Below are positions 44,291 through 56,097 of a DNA stretch of 64,000 nt, in pieces. The position numbers and the translations under genes are program-made. The notes beneath the pieces are model-generated. The model had not been told where the DNA came from and ran no database searches. It saw only the letters and a list, made by a program, of their open reading frames with translations. The DNA lies in the NCBI RefSeq assembly GCF_007981265.1, contig NZ_CP034363.1:4898001-4962000 (forward strand), given 5' to 3'. Position 1 is the first letter of the stretch; each line of letters begins with the position of its first letter. Origin of the DNA: Pantoea sp. CCBC3-3-1. GTDB taxonomy: Bacteria; Pseudomonadota; Gammaproteobacteria; Enterobacterales; Enterobacteriaceae.

Positions 44291-45288
44291 ATCCCGGCAA
44301 CCGAGCCACGCTCTATTAATTCTGGCGTCAGCACCAGCAGCTGCTGGCTGCCGCCAGGAGCGGCAAGACGATGGATAAGGGTATCAATTGCCAGCTCGCC
44401 TAAATCGTCTTTCGGCTGATGAATGGTGGTCAGCGGCGGCGTCATATAGCGCGCCAGTTCGATGTCGTCATAACCAATTACCGCGATATCCTGCGGCACA
44501 GAGAGCCCGGCCTGATATAAAGCATGATAGACGCCAACCGCCATCGCATCATTACTGGTAAAAACGGCTTCAGGCTGTGGGTTGATCGCCAACAGCTGAT
44601 TCATCGCATTAAAACCGCCCTGGAACTCAAAGTCTCCTGTCACCACGTAGCCCGGCAGGACTGGCAAATCCGCATTGTTCATCGCCTGAAGATAACCATT
44701 AAGACGCAGGCGTGCTGGCGTCTTGTCCTGCGGCCCGGTAATGCAGGCGATACGGCGGTAACCACGCGAGATCAGATAGCGCGTCGCCATTTCGCCGCCC
44801 AGCAGTGAGTTATCCTGAATAATATCGCTGCCGCCGTCAAAAGGCGCCCAGTCCATCATCACCGAAGGAACGGAAGGATAACGATTAAGGATATCAGCCG
44901 ACGGCAGATGACTTTCAGTACACATAATCAACAAACCATCGACGCGCTTCTGTAGCAGCGTTTCCAGGCTGCGGTTCATGCGCGCTTCGTCGCCTTCGGT
45001 ATTGCACAATACCAGGCTGTAGCCTCGCTCATAGCAACTTCTTTCTACGCCGCGAACCACTTCTGAATAAAAGGGGTTGCTGCTGGCAGTGAGTAGCATC
45101 CCGATGGTCCGCGTTTGCTTGAGTTTCAGGCTGCGTGCCAGCGCAGAAGGCGCATAATTCAGGTTGCCGATCGCCGTGGTGACTTTTTCACGCACCGCTT
45201 CGCTGACAAAGCGATTGTTATTAATGACGTGAGAAACGGTGGAAGTTGATACGCCTGCCAGCCGTGCAACATCTTTCATGGTCGCCAC
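44287..45288 (-). CDS. rbsR: ribose operon repressor RbsR
   Basis: A 333-residue LacI/GalR-family repressor. Helix-turn-helix and hinge in [22 protein letters not shown] (residues about 3-24), then a periplasmic-binding-protein-like effector domain with [16 protein letters not shown] and [23 protein letters not shown]. It senses ribose and acts at the palindromes upstream of rbsD. It is the last gene of the rbs operon, 3 bp after rbsK. Confidence 0.96.
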   Translation of the reverse strand: MATMKDVARLAGVSTSTVSHVINNNRFVSEAVREKVTTAIGNLNYAPSALARSLKLKQTRTIGMLLTASSNPFYSEVVRGVERSCYERGYSLVLCNTEGDEARMNRSLETLLQKRVDGLLIMCTESHLPSADILNRYPSVPSVMMDWAPFDGGSDIIQDNSLLGGEMATRYLISRGYRRIACITGPQDKTPARLRLNGYLQAMNNADLPVLPGYVVTGDFEFQGGFNAMNQLLAINPQPEAVFTSNDAMAVGVYHALYQAGLSVPQDIAVIGYDDIELARYMTPPLTTIHQPKDDLGELAIDTLIHRLAAPGGSQQLLVLTPELIERGSVAGI

Positions 45289-45291
45289 GGC

Positions 45292-46221
45292 CTACTCCTG
45301 CCGCAGAAGGAAACTGTCAGTTTCTTCCCGCCATGGCACAGAAGGCTGCGCGCCGGGGCGCGTTACGGCAATGGCCGCCGCCGCATGCGCAAAACGTACG
45401 GCCTGAGGCATTGCCATGCCTTCCAACAGGGCAGTGATTAGCGCACCATTAAAGGTATCGCCCGCTGCGATAGTATCCACAGCGTCGACTTTGAATCCGG
45501 CAATGCGCTCGCCGCGGCCTTCTTCGCTCAGCCACACGCCACGGCTGCCCAGGGTAATCAGCACGCTGGGGATACCTTTGTCATGCAGCACCGCCGCCGC
45601 CTGCGCAGCATCTTCATCGGATTCAATATGTACGCCCGTCAGGATTTCCGCTTCGGTTTCGTTGGGCGTGATCATATCGATTAACGACAGCAGCTCGTCT
45701 GAAAGCTTTGTTGCAGGCGCAGGATTGAGGATAACTTTCGTTTGATGCTGTTGCGCAATTTGCGCCGCCGCCAGCACGCTATCGAGCGGGGATTCCAACT
45801 GCATTAATAGTGCATTCGCGTCGGCAATCGTCTGCTGATGTTTTTGAACCCGCGCGGGTGTGAGTGAAGCGTTAGCACCCGCATGGATCCCGATGCTGTT
45901 TTCGCCTTCACCATTAACAAAAATCAGCGCGACGCCGGTTGATTCACCCGGGACAGCGGTAACAGGCGAGACATCAATATTGTCTTCAGCCAGCTGCTGA
46001 CGAATACGCTGGCCAATATCATCTTCGCCCACGCAGGCAATAAAGGAAATATCGGCACCGCTGCGTCCGGCAGCGACCGCCTGATTAGCGCCTTTACCGC
46101 CAAAAGCGACCTGATACTGCTTGCCAATAACCGTTTCGCCGGGGCGAGGAAAGGTGGTCAGATTGAGGATATGATCTGCATTAATACTGCCAAGAACAGC
46201 CAGCTTGCCGGTTTTCATCAT
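45292..46221 (-). CDS. rbsK: ribokinase
   Basis: A 309-residue PfkB-family sugar kinase that phosphorylates D-ribose at O5. Signature 1 GGKGANQAVAAGRSGADISF (about 40-60), signature 2 with the catalytic aspartate in DTIAAGDTFNGALITALL (about 250-268). ATG 46221 gives the E. coli length and N-terminus (MMKTGKLAVLGSINADHIL). An upstream in-frame start would add 16 residues with a poor RBS. Sits between rbsB and rbsR. Confidence 0.96.
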   Translation of the reverse strand: MMKTGKLAVLGSINADHILNLTTFPRPGETVIGKQYQVAFGGKGANQAVAAGRSGADISFIACVGEDDIGQRIRQQLAEDNIDVSPVTAVPGESTGVALIFVNGEGENSIGIHAGANASLTPARVQKHQQTIADANALLMQLESPLDSVLAAAQIAQQHQTKVILNPAPATKLSDELLSLIDMITPNETEAEILTGVHIESDEDAAQAAAVLHDKGIPSVLITLGSRGVWLSEEGRGERIAGFKVDAVDTIAAGDTFNGALITALLEGMAMPQAVRFAHAAAAIAVTRPGAQPSVPWREETDSFLLRQE

Positions 46222-46282
46222 CGGGGAGTCCAGAAAAAGGCGCCACCTGCAAGAGGTGGCGCGTGCCATGCTTTTCTTTGAT

Positions 46283-47164
46283 TTATTGAGTGACCAGCTT
46301 CAGGTCAACCGGATTGATAGCCTGAACCTGCTGGCCCTTCAGCACTTTATCGGCCGTTTGCACGCCGATAACGCCGATTTGCTCCGGCTGCTGTGCGACA
46401 GTAGCGGCCAGTTTGCCGCCCTGCACGGCTTTTACGCCGTCCGCGGTGCCGTCGAAGCCGACTACTACCACATCAGATTTGCCCGCCGTTTGCAATGCGC
46501 GCATAGCACCTAATGCCATTTCATCGTTCTGAGCAAAGACTGCCTGCACGTCCGGATGGGCTGTCAGCAGGTTTTGCATCACGTTCAGCCCCTTGGTACG
46601 GTCAAAATCTGCCGGCTGGCTGGCCAGCACAACAAACTTGTGCGCATCCGCCGCCGTTTTGAAGCCTTCGCCACGCTCACGTGCCGCAGAAGTCCCGGCA
46701 ATACCTGCCAGTTCAATGATTTTGGCATTGTCGCCCAGCCGCTTCGCAATGTAGTCGCCCGCCATTTTCCCGCCCAGGCGGTTATCGGAGGCAACATGAC
46801 TGACGACCTTGCCCTGAGCAGCAACGCGGTCAAGCGTAATGACCGGGATATTGGCCTGATTAGCCATTTTCACCGCATTGCCTACCGCATCTGAATCAGT
46901 CGGGTTAATCAGCAGCAGTTTGGTACCGCGTACCGATAAGTCCTGCACGTTAGCCAGCTCTTTTGCCGGGTTGTTTTGCGAATCCAGCACGACCAGGTTG
47001 TAGCCCAGCTTGTCTGCTTCTTTCTGTGCACCCTCTTTTAATGAGACGAAGAACGGGTTGTTCAGCGTGGACACCACCAGCGCGATGGTCTCTTTAGCCA
47101 GCGCGTTTGCGCTTACCGTGGCGCTGAGCAGCACGGCCAGCGCGGTCAGTTTGGTCATTTTCAT
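46283..47164 (-). CDS. rbsB: ribose ABC transporter periplasmic-binding protein
   Basis: A 293-residue secreted protein. Signal peptide [23 protein letters not shown] is cleaved before [19 protein letters not shown]. The rest has the type I periplasmic-binding fold, with ribose-site segments LDRVA and [14 protein letters not shown]. It delivers ribose to RbsC/RbsA and serves the Trg chemoreceptor in E. coli. CAGGAA precedes the ATG; 22 bp after rbsC. Confidence 0.96.
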   Translation of the reverse strand: MKMTKLTALAVLLSATVSANALAKETIALVVSTLNNPFFVSLKEGAQKEADKLGYNLVVLDSQNNPAKELANVQDLSVRGTKLLLINPTDSDAVGNAVKMANQANIPVITLDRVAAQGKVVSHVASDNRLGGKMAGDYIAKRLGDNAKIIELAGIAGTSAARERGEGFKTAADAHKFVVLASQPADFDRTKGLNVMQNLLTAHPDVQAVFAQNDEMALGAMRALQTAGKSDVVVVGFDGTADGVKAVQGGKLAATVAQQPEQIGVIGVQTADKVLKGQQVQAINPVDLKLVTQ

Positions 47165-47186
47165 TATCAGTTCCTGTAGGGGAGAG

Positions 47187-48155
47187 TTATTTACCGCTTT
47201 TGTTATCTACCAGTACTGCCAGCAAGATCACTACCGCTTTGACGATCATCTGGAAATAAGATGAAACGCCAAGCAGGTTCAGACCGTTATTCAGAAAGCC
47301 GAGGATCAGCGCGCCGATTAAGGTGCCCATGATGCGCCCTTTACCGCCCGCCAGGCTGGTGCCGCCCAGCACGACGGCGGCGATAGCATCCAGTTCATAG
47401 CCGGTTCCGGCCGTAGGCTGTGCCGAAGAGAGACGCGCCACTTCAATGGTGCCTGCCAGGGAAGCCAGCATGCCGCACAACGCATAGACAATGATTTTTA
47501 CCCGACTGACGCTGATACCGGATAAACGAGTGGCCGCTTCGTTACCGCCCAACGCATAGATATAGCGGCCGAGGCGCGTATGGTGCAGCATGTACCAGGC
47601 CAGTAAAAATACCAGCGCCATCAGCCAGACCGGCGTCGGGACCCCCAGCGGACGGCCAATGCCGAACCAGCCAAACAGATCGGCATTATCGTTAAAGCCA
47701 GTATTGACCGGACTGCCGTTGGTATAAACCATCGTTACGCCGCGTAGCAGCAGCATCATCACCAGCGTGGCAATAAAGGCCTGCACTTTTCCTTTGGCGA
47801 CAATGGTGCCGGTCACGGCACCGACCGCTGCCCCCAGCGCCAGCGAAGCCGCAACGGCCACCAGCGCATTCACCTCCATTCCGATCAGCGAGGCACCCAC
47901 TGCGCCAGTTAGCGCCAGCAGGGAACCGACGGAAAGATCGATGCCGGAGGTCAGGATCACCAGCGTCATGCCCACGGCCATAATGGCATTGACCGATGTC
48001 TGCTGAAGGATGTTGAACATATTGTTCAGGGTGAAGAAGTTCGGGCTCAGGCTTGAGACGATCGCAATCAGCACGATCAGCGCAATCAGGGATTTTTGTT
48101 CCAGCAGCCAGCTTTTGCTGAACAGGCGGTTTGCCTGAAGGGTTTGGGTACTCAT
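47187..48155 (-). CDS. rbsC: ribose ABC transporter permease
   Basis: A 322-residue inner-membrane permease (E. coli 321) with about 8-10 hydrophobic helices. Signature: [30 protein letters not shown] and [32 protein letters not shown]. It forms the ribose channel with RbsA. Start overlaps the rbsA stop by 4 bp (ATGA). Confidence 0.97.
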   Translation of the reverse strand: MSTQTLQANRLFSKSWLLEQKSLIALIVLIAIVSSLSPNFFTLNNMFNILQQTSVNAIMAVGMTLVILTSGIDLSVGSLLALTGAVGASLIGMEVNALVAVAASLALGAAVGAVTGTIVAKGKVQAFIATLVMMLLLRGVTMVYTNGSPVNTGFNDNADLFGWFGIGRPLGVPTPVWLMALVFLLAWYMLHHTRLGRYIYALGGNEAATRLSGISVSRVKIIVYALCGMLASLAGTIEVARLSSAQPTAGTGYELDAIAAVVLGGTSLAGGKGRIMGTLIGALILGFLNNGLNLLGVSSYFQMIVKAVVILLAVLVDNKSGK

Positions 48156-49657
48156 AGATGCTCCACGCTATGTTTCTTGCCGACCGCTGCCGCCATCAGG
48201 ACTTCCTGCGTGGCCTGTTCAATCGGGAAATCGCCGCTCAGGCGGCCTTCATGCATCACCAGCACGCGATCGCTCATACCCAGCACTTCGGGCATTTCCG
48301 AGGACACCAGGATGATGCTCAGTCCTTCCTGTTTGAACTGATTGATTAACTGATAAATTTCTTTTTTAGCGCCCACATCGACGCCACGCGTTGGCTCGTC
48401 GAGAATCAGCACTTTTGGCCGCGTCATCAGCCCGCGAGCAATCGCGATTTTTTGCTGGTTGCCGCCGGATAACAGCCCGATGGGTTGTTCCATTGAAGGC
48501 GTCTTTACGTTGAAGAGTTTGATAAAATCGCTAACCGCCAGCTGCTCTTCCGCGTGTTTCAACCGTCCGCCGCTGTGGCTGAAATAGTCCAGCGCGGTCA
48601 GGGACATGTTCTCTTTTACTGACATACCCAGCACCAGCCCGTCACGTTTACGATCTTCGGAGATATAAACGATGCCGCATCTCAGGCCTTCTTCTGGTGA
48701 ACGTGTTAGTACTTTTTTACCGTCGAGCGTCACGTTACCGCTGCTGCGCGTCAGCGCGCCGTAAAGCACCTTCATCAGTTCGGTGCGGCCCGCGCCCATC
48801 AGTCCGGCAACACCCAGAATCTCGCCTTTGCGCAGCGAGAAGCTGACATCCTCCACGCCGGGGCCGCTGAGATGCTCAACGTGAAGGCGAATATCGCCAG
48901 GTGCTTTGTCCAGCCGGGGATATTGTTCTTCCAGCTTGCGGCCAACCATCATCTCAATCAGAGAATCTTCGTTGAGCGTCTCCACCGCGCGTTCGGCAAT
49001 AAACTGACCGTCGCGGAAGATGGTGACGTCATCGCAAATCTCGAAAATCTCTTTCATGCGGTGCGAGATGTAAACAATGCCGCAGCCCTGGGCTTTCAGT
49101 TCCTTAATAACGCGAAACAGCGACGCCGTTTCGGTATCGGTCAGCGCATCGGTAGGTTCGTCCATGACGATAACTTTGGACTGGTAACTCAATACCTTGG
49201 CTATTTCCACCATCTGCTGATCGCCAATCGACAAATCACCCACCAGCGTGTGACTGCTGAAGCGCAGGTTGAGCCGCTTCAGCAAAATGTCCGCCTCGGC
49301 GTGCATTTTCTTCCACTGGATACAACCGAGTTTGTTAACAAACTCGCGTCCGAGGAAAATATTTTCAGCAACGCTGAGCTGCGGGATCAGATTCAGTTCC
49401 TGATGAATAATGCCAATCCCCGCTTCCTGCGAGGCTTTTGGACCGGAAAAATTCACTTCTTCGCCCAGCCACTTCATGGATCCTGCATCGCGGCTGTAGA
49501 TACCGGTCATCACCTTCATCATGGTGGATTTCCCTGCGCCGTTTTCGCCCACCAGCGCCATCACGCGGCCTGGGTAAACGGCCAGCGTCGCGCCCGAAAG
49601 CGCTTTGACGCCAGGAAAGGATTTTTCAATACCCTGTAATTGCAGTAAAGGTTGCAT
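48152..49657 (-). CDS. rbsA: ribose ABC transporter ATP-binding protein
   Basis: A 501-residue tandem ATPase. First nucleotide domain: [13 protein letters not shown]alker [14 protein letters not shown] signature, [12 protein letters not shown]alker B. Second: [12 protein letters not shown] degenerate Walker [18 protein letters not shown] and [16 protein letters not shown]. This asymmetric pair is typical of RbsA-type monosaccharide importers. The ATG at 49657 is used; a GTG one codon earlier lies too close to the TGAGG site. Confidence 0.97.
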   Translation of the reverse strand: MQPLLQLQGIEKSFPGVKALSGATLAVYPGRVMALVGENGAGKSTMMKVMTGIYSRDAGSMKWLGEEVNFSGPKASQEAGIGIIHQELNLIPQLSVAENIFLGREFVNKLGCIQWKKMHAEADILLKRLNLRFSSHTLVGDLSIGDQQMVEIAKVLSYQSKVIVMDEPTDALTDTETASLFRVIKELKAQGCGIVYISHRMKEIFEICDDVTIFRDGQFIAERAVETLNEDSLIEMMVGRKLEEQYPRLDKAPGDIRLHVEHLSGPGVEDVSFSLRKGEILGVAGLMGAGRTELMKVLYGALTRSSGNVTLDGKKVLTRSPEEGLRCGIVYISEDRKRDGLVLGMSVKENMSLTALDYFSHSGGRLKHAEEQLAVSDFIKLFNVKTPSMEQPIGLLSGGNQQKIAIARGLMTRPKVLILDEPTRGVDVGAKKEIYQLINQFKQEGLSIILVSSEMPEVLGMSDRVLVMHEGRLSGDFPIEQATQEVLMAAAVGKKHSVEHL

Positions 49658-49664
49658 CACGGCC

Positions 49665-50084
49665 TCAGAAGGTCACGCCAGCACAGAAGATGACGTTCGC
49701 ATAGGGAGAACACTCCCCGCTGCGAATAACCGCATGACTATGCTGGGTCTGCTGTTTGAACTGTTGATGAGTTACGTATTGAACAGCAATGCTGTTTCCC
49801 TGGTGTTGTTGCAATAAGTCGAGCAGTGCCAGCAGTTCGTCATGAAGACGGGGGTTATGAGATTTGATCTCTTCCGCGATGATGGCGCTCTCAACCTGCA
49901 TCTCTTCAGTTACGGCTTTCACCACCTGCATAAAGCTGGGAATACCTTGCGTTAACGCCAGATCGATACGCTCTGGCCCGGCCGGAACAGGCAGGCCAGC
50001 ATCACCGATTGTCAGGCTGTCGGTATGCCCCAGGCGGGAAACCAGGGACGAAATAGCAGAATTCAGTAGGGTGCCTTTTTTCAT
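49665..50084 (-). CDS. rbsD: D-ribose pyranase
   Basis: A 139-residue cytoplasmic mutarotase that interconverts beta-pyranose and beta-furanose forms of ribose for ribokinase. The catalytic His/Asp pair lies in [17 protein letters not shown] (about 18-34). First gene of rbsDACBKR; the leader carries one of the two RbsR palindromes. Confidence 0.96.
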   Translation of the reverse strand: MKKGTLLNSAISSLVSRLGHTDSLTIGDAGLPVPAGPERIDLALTQGIPSFMQVVKAVTEEMQVESAIIAEEIKSHNPRLHDELLALLDLLQQHQGNSIAVQYVTHQQFKQQTQHSHAVIRSGECSPYANVIFCAGVTF

Positions 50085-50097
50085 CTTTCACTCCAGA

Positions 50098-50188
50098 GCG
50101 AAACGTTTCGCTGATCGGGAGTGTAAAAAAACGCCGCAGGAAAACAATCTGCATGCGATGAAATTGTGATCGCTATCGAAACGTTTCG
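50098..50188 (-). promoter_or_regulatory. rbs promoter with two RbsR operators and a CRP-like site
   Basis: Two perfect palindromes: GCGAAACGTTTCGC (50098-50111) and CGAAACGTTTCG (50177-50188), about 78 bp centre to centre. Between them on the minus strand are TTGTTT (50147-50142) and TACACT (50125-50120), 16 bp apart, so the first operator covers about +2 to +15 and the second about -65 to -75. TTGTGATCGCTATCGAAA next to the distal operator has one good CRP half-site. GAAACGTTTC is the RbsR/LacI-family core. Confidence 0.85.
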
Positions 50189-50288
50189 TTAACAGGGGGA
50201 GGCATTTGACTAAAGGGAGAGAACGGGGAAGTCAGCCTGCGGGAAAATGAGGTAAAAAACACCCTGTCTGGGAGATGAAGGATACGCG

Positions 50289-50317
50289 GTGGCGGCGTTG
50301 AGCTGTTCAGCCGCCAC
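50289..50317. terminator. GC-rich hairpin between rbs promoter and budC
   Basis: GTGGCGGC / GCCGCCAC stem with a 13-base loop, about 40 bp beyond the budC stop. No U-tract, so it may end budABC only weakly. Confidence 0.35.
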
Positions 50318-50358
50318 GGTTTAGCGACGGCCGAACGCTGTCATCACGCTAATATGAA

Positions 50359-52832
<2,474 letters not shown>

Positions 52833-52846
52833 AATGGGTCCTCAGG

Positions 52847-53629
52847 TTAGCTTTCTACGGAACGGATCGCGGAATCCAGATTTTCAGGATTAAGATTGGC
52901 GCTCAGGAAATCGTTATCACCAGGCAGATCAATCACCAACTTACTGATTTCGCCAAAGGTCAGTTCGCCTTCCTCCAGCTGATAATCGAGCAGGTGTCCG
53001 CCGCCCTGGCGATCGTCGGTAATAAAGTGTTCGTGATAGCCCGCAACGTTAATGCCCTGCATGTATTGCGGCGTGCGGAATCCAATCAGCACGCCATTGC
53101 GCTGGCTGAAATGAAAGGTCGGCTGCTGGCCCAGAACTTCCGGCATGGAGCGGTAAGGGCGATGCTGGCAGGGAACGGTACGCGTAGACGCCGCAGAGAA
53201 ATGTCCGTTAATACGCAGCGCGCAGAACTGGTTATCTGACGTTACCTGGCTGTCAATCAGCGCATGAATTTCCTGACGGCTAGCCGGTTTGGAGAAATGA
53301 TGGCTGTACTGTGGCTTAAAGAAGGTAACAACGGCGAAAGGCGTCTTCTGGTCAGGGCGGGCTTCACGGGCGCTACCGTCGGAGCGCAGCTGATAAAATT
53401 CGCTGTCGAACGCGATCAGTTCACCGTCCAGCTGGTTGAAGGTGCCCAGACCAAAATCCCCTTTTTTCATCAAATCGGCAACGGTGACGTTGCCGTCGTA
53501 GACGCCGCTGAGCAACGCGCTCATCAGGGAGGTCTGATAGATTACGCTTTCTGGCTTATGTTTGCGCAGCGCACTGACGGTGGATGCCAGCTGTTGCTCA
53601 CATAAACAGTCATTTACAGAATGTTTCAT
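52847..53629 (-). CDS. budA: alpha-acetolactate decarboxylase
   Basis: A 260-residue zinc enzyme that converts acetolactate to (R)-acetoin. YQTSLMSALLSGVYDG near the N-terminus, DFGLGTFNQLDGELIAFD, and the metal-binding histidines in GYHEHFITDDRQGGGHLLDY (about 200-220). ATG 53629 with GAGG seven bases upstream is preferred over the GTG at 53644. First gene of the operon, divergent from budR. Confidence 0.96.
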   Translation of the reverse strand: MKHSVNDCLCEQQLASTVSALRKHKPESVIYQTSLMSALLSGVYDGNVTVADLMKKGDFGLGTFNQLDGELIAFDSEFYQLRSDGSAREARPDQKTPFAVVTFFKPQYSHHFSKPASRQEIHALIDSQVTSDNQFCALRINGHFSAASTRTVPCQHRPYRSMPEVLGQQPTFHFSQRNGVLIGFRTPQYMQGINVAGYHEHFITDDRQGGGHLLDYQLEEGELTFGEISKLVIDLPGDNDFLSANLNPENLDSAIRSVES

Positions 53630-53734
53630 TACTTGCCTCGCCACTAAAACAGTTCAGAGTTATTAATAGAATGTTGACTCGATTCAGTCACCGTTTCCAA
53701 TACAGAAAACCCATCACTTTGAGACGTATTTGAT

Positions 53735-54622
53735 ATGGAACTTCGCCATCTGCGTTATTTCGTTGCGGTTGCGCAAACGCATAACTTTACGCGTGCGGCG
53801 GAAATGCTGGGGATCTCTCAGCCTCCTCTCAGCCAGCAAATCCTGCGTCTGGAGCGGGAGATTGGTACACCGCTGTTGAAAAGGCTGACGCGCAGCGTCG
53901 AGCTGACGGAAGCGGGAGAAGCTTTCTATCAGGATGCCTGCCAGATCCTGGAGCAAACCGGCCATGCGCTGGAAAAAGCCAAAGGCATTGCACGCGGCGT
54001 CAGTGGCCAGCTGTCGCTCGGCGTCGCCAGCTCGGTCTCTTTTCACGATCGGGTTTTTAATCTGCTGCGGGATTTTCAGGAACGCTATCCCGATATGGAA
54101 CTGTTGATGCGCGAGCAAAATATGGCGGCGCTGATGCATGATTTGCAGGAGGGCTTGCTGGATGCGGCTTTTGTGCGGCTGCCTTGCGAAAGCAGCAAAG
54201 CCTTTAATCTGAAGGTGATAGCCAGTGAAAAGATGCTGGTGGTGCTGCCGGTGGGCCATGCGCTTGCGAAAGAAACCCGAGTGGCGCTGTCTCAATTAGG
54301 AGACGAGCCGCTGATTATGTTTCCTCGTGAAGTCGCCCCCAGTCTGTACGAGCTGGTGCTTAGTGCCTGTCTGCGAGCCGGATTTCAGCCGCATACCGGC
54401 CAGCAGTCACCGCAAATTTCCTCTTCCGTCGGTATGGTCGCTGCCGGATTTGGTTTTGCTATTGTGCCCGCCTCTTTGTGCTGTATCAGCCATCCGGGCG
54501 TAACTTATCTGCCGATTGACGATGCCGCGCTGAACACGGACATCGCGCTGGCCTGGCGACGGCTCGACCGTTCGCCCGCCGTACTGCACCTGGTTGCGAT
54601 GATGGAAAACCTGCGGGGATAG
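53735..54622 (+). CDS. budR: LysR-type regulator of the bud operon
   Basis: A 295-residue LysR-family activator. N-terminal helix-turn-helix MELRHLRYFVAVAQTHNFTRAAEMLGISQPPLSQQILRLE is interrupted here only for the record: key positions are RAAEMLGISQPPLSQQ (about 19-34). The effector domain follows (LSLGVASSVSFHDRVF; GFGFAIVPASL). Divergent to budA with a 105-bp spacer, which is the standard layout for bud; acetate is the known effector in Klebsiella and related bacteria. The family is certain, the target is inferred from position. Confidence 0.9.
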   Translation: MELRHLRYFVAVAQTHNFTRAAEMLGISQPPLSQQILRLEREIGTPLLKRLTRSVELTEAGEAFYQDACQILEQTGHALEKAKGIARGVSGQLSLGVASSVSFHDRVFNLLRDFQERYPDMELLMREQNMAALMHDLQEGLLDAAFVRLPCESSKAFNLKVIASEKMLVVLPVGHALAKETRVALSQLGDEPLIMFPREVAPSLYELVLSACLRAGFQPHTGQQSPQISSSVGMVAAGFGFAIVPASLCCISHPGVTYLPIDDAALNTDIALAWRRLDRSPAVLHLVAMMENLRG

Positions 54623-54634
54623 CCTTACCAGTCA

Positions 54635-54759
54635 TTGTTAACAAGGTGCCGGCACGAGGAACACCAGCCTTCCACAAAGACGCAAAAAGCGGCATCCATG
54701 CCAGCTCGGCCTGGGCCGTCCATGGCCCAGGACGCTTTGTTCCAGGCTGATGTTCCTCG
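54635..54759. repeat. structured palindromic element between budR and ygiW
   Basis: A 105-bp element (54655-54759) closed by CGAGGAACACCAGCCT and AGGCTGATGTTCCTCG, complementary at 15 of 16 positions, with an inner stem CCTGGGCC / GGCCCAGG (54710-54731), a small GGCAT / ATGCC hairpin and further ACAAAG / CTTTGT pairing. Directly outside lie two perfect palindromes, TTGTTAACAA (54635-54644) and GTGCCGGCAC (54646-54655). It separates two convergent genes; it might be a dispersed repeat, a bidirectional terminator or a structured RNA. Confidence 0.65.
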
Positions 54760-54810
54760 CGCTTTGAGTATCTCAGTTGTTTGCGAAAGGGTTCGTCCCG
54801 CAGGTTACGC

Positions 54811-55215
54811 TTAGCCCTGGATTTTACGGATCTGTTTCACTTCCAGCTCAACAGAGTTGAAATCCTTATCCAGCTTGCCCTGAATTTCGACTTTATCGGC
54901 AGGCGTCACGTTTTGTCCTTCCCAGCGCTTGTGATCGATTTCAACTTTGAGGGTGCCGGTCGCATCGCGGAAGATATAGTCATCATCACCCACGCGTTTT
55001 TCAATGTTGCCGCGCAGCGTCACCCAGGCATCGTCTGCCAGATCCTGAGCCTGCTTAACCGTAACAATCGCCTCTTTCGCGCCGCTGAATCCGCCTTTAT
55101 GAACCTGAGTGGAAGGTGCCGGTGCATTAGGATCGTTGAATCCACCCGTCTGAGCAGCAAATACCGGTGTGGAAACCAGTGCAGCAATAGCAAACAAAGC
55201 AGCTCTCTTTTTCAT
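54811..55215 (-). CDS. ygiW: periplasmic BOF-domain protein YgiW/VisP
   Basis: A 134-residue secreted protein. Signal peptide MKKRAALFAIAALVSTPVFA, cleaved before AQTGGF. The rest is a BOF (bacterial OB) fold: VKQAQDLADDAWVTLRGNIEKR, DDDYIFRDATGTLKVEIDHKRWEG and NSVELEVKQIRKIQG are highly typical. VisP in Salmonella binds peptidoglycan sugars and affects lipid A modification. The ATG at 55215 (AAGGTG upstream) is preferred over the GTG at 55224. It is divergent from qseBC, as in E. coli. Confidence 0.92.
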   Translation of the reverse strand: MKKRAALFAIAALVSTPVFAAQTGGFNDPNAPAPSTQVHKGGFSGAKEAIVTVKQAQDLADDAWVTLRGNIEKRVGDDDYIFRDATGTLKVEIDHKRWEGQNVTPADKVEIQGKLDKDFNSVELEVKQIRKIQG

Positions 55216-55296
55216 GTTATTCACCTTTATTCCCTTACGTTATGCAGTCAATACTGCGCGATTCGTTGTGTTCGTGAGCTATTTAACCCAGGTTTT

Positions 55297-55313
55297 CTTA
55301 ACAGGATCTTAAG
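55297..55313. promoter_or_regulatory. QseB/PmrA-type box
   Basis: CTTAAC-AGGAT-CTTAAG, a direct repeat of the CTTAA type spaced by five bases, in the spacer between ygiW and qseB. This is the PmrA/QseB binding pattern and suggests QseB control of both genes. Confidence 0.65.
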
Positions 55314-55434
55314 GAAAATCATAAAGGAGACTTTTTTATTTTATTTGCCGAAAAAGCACGATTATCGGCGATCTTGCCTGTACAAATCCCCCGGGTGAAA
55401 CGTATAAAACCGTTAACTACAGAAGGATTTCGCA

Positions 55435-56097
55435 ATGAGAATTTTAGTCATAGAAGACGACGCCTTGATTGGCGATGGCATCAAAGCGGGCCTCGGCAAA
55501 ATGGGCTTTAGCGTTGACTGGTTTATCGATGGAAAAGAAGGACAGGCGGCACTGACCACGGCACCTTATGATGCCGTAGTGCTGGATCTCAGCCTGCCTG
55601 GCGTTGACGGTCTGGATATTTTGCGTACCTGGCGGCAGCAAGGGCGTGATGAGCCCGTGCTGATCCTGACAGCCAGAGATGCCCTGGAACAGCGGGTTGC
55701 CGGGCTTCAGCAAGGGGCGGACGATTATCTTTGCAAGCCATTTGCGCTCAGTGAAGTCGCCGCGCGGTTACAGGCGCTGATTCGACGTCGCCACGGCCAG
55801 TTAGTGCCGGTTCTCAGTCACGGCGCGGTAAAAATGGAAACGGGATCGCATACCGTCATGCTGCACGGTGAACCGCTGCCGCTAAAAGCGCGTGAGCTGG
55901 CCTTGCTGGAGCTTTTTTTGATGAACGCCGGACGTGTACTGACGCGTGGGCAGCTGGAAGAAAAACTGTATGGCTGGGATGACGACGTCTCCAGCAACGC
56001 CGTGGAAGTCCATATCCATCATCTGCGTAAAAAACTGGGTAGCCAGTTTATTCGCACCGTGCATGGCGTGGGCTACACGCTGGGAGATGCGCCGTGA
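55435..56097 (+). CDS. qseB: response regulator QseB
   Basis: A 220-residue OmpR/PhoB-family regulator. Receiver domain (1-115): acidic pocket IEDDALI, phosphorylated Asp in [12 protein letters not shown] (about 51), Lys in [10 protein letters not shown]. Winged-helix domain (about 125-218) with [37 protein letters not shown] recognition region. GAAGGA precedes the ATG. The stop overlaps the qseC start by 4 bp. Controls motility and virulence in E. coli. Confidence 0.95.
   Translation: MRILVIEDDALIGDGIKAGLGKMGFSVDWFIDGKEGQAALTTAPYDAVVLDLSLPGVDGLDILRTWRQQGRDEPVLILTARDALEQRVAGLQQGADDYLCKPFALSEVAARLQALIRRRHGQLVPVLSHGAVKMETGSHTVMLHGEPLPLKARELALLELFLMNAGRVLTRGQLEEKLYGWDDDVSSNAVEVHIHHLRKKLGSQFIRTVHGVGYTLGDAP

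Noticed and set aside
48872..49639. 255-codon frame on the plus strand
   Set aside because: Shadow of rbsA on the other strand; no family resemblance.
53630..53734. BudR binding site in the budA-budR spacer
   Set aside because: T-N11-A patterns occur but none stands out; I could not name a specific operator.
54781..55398. 205-codon frame on the plus strand
   Set aside because: Antisense to ygiW, whose signal peptide and BOF domain are clear; residue composition is implausible.
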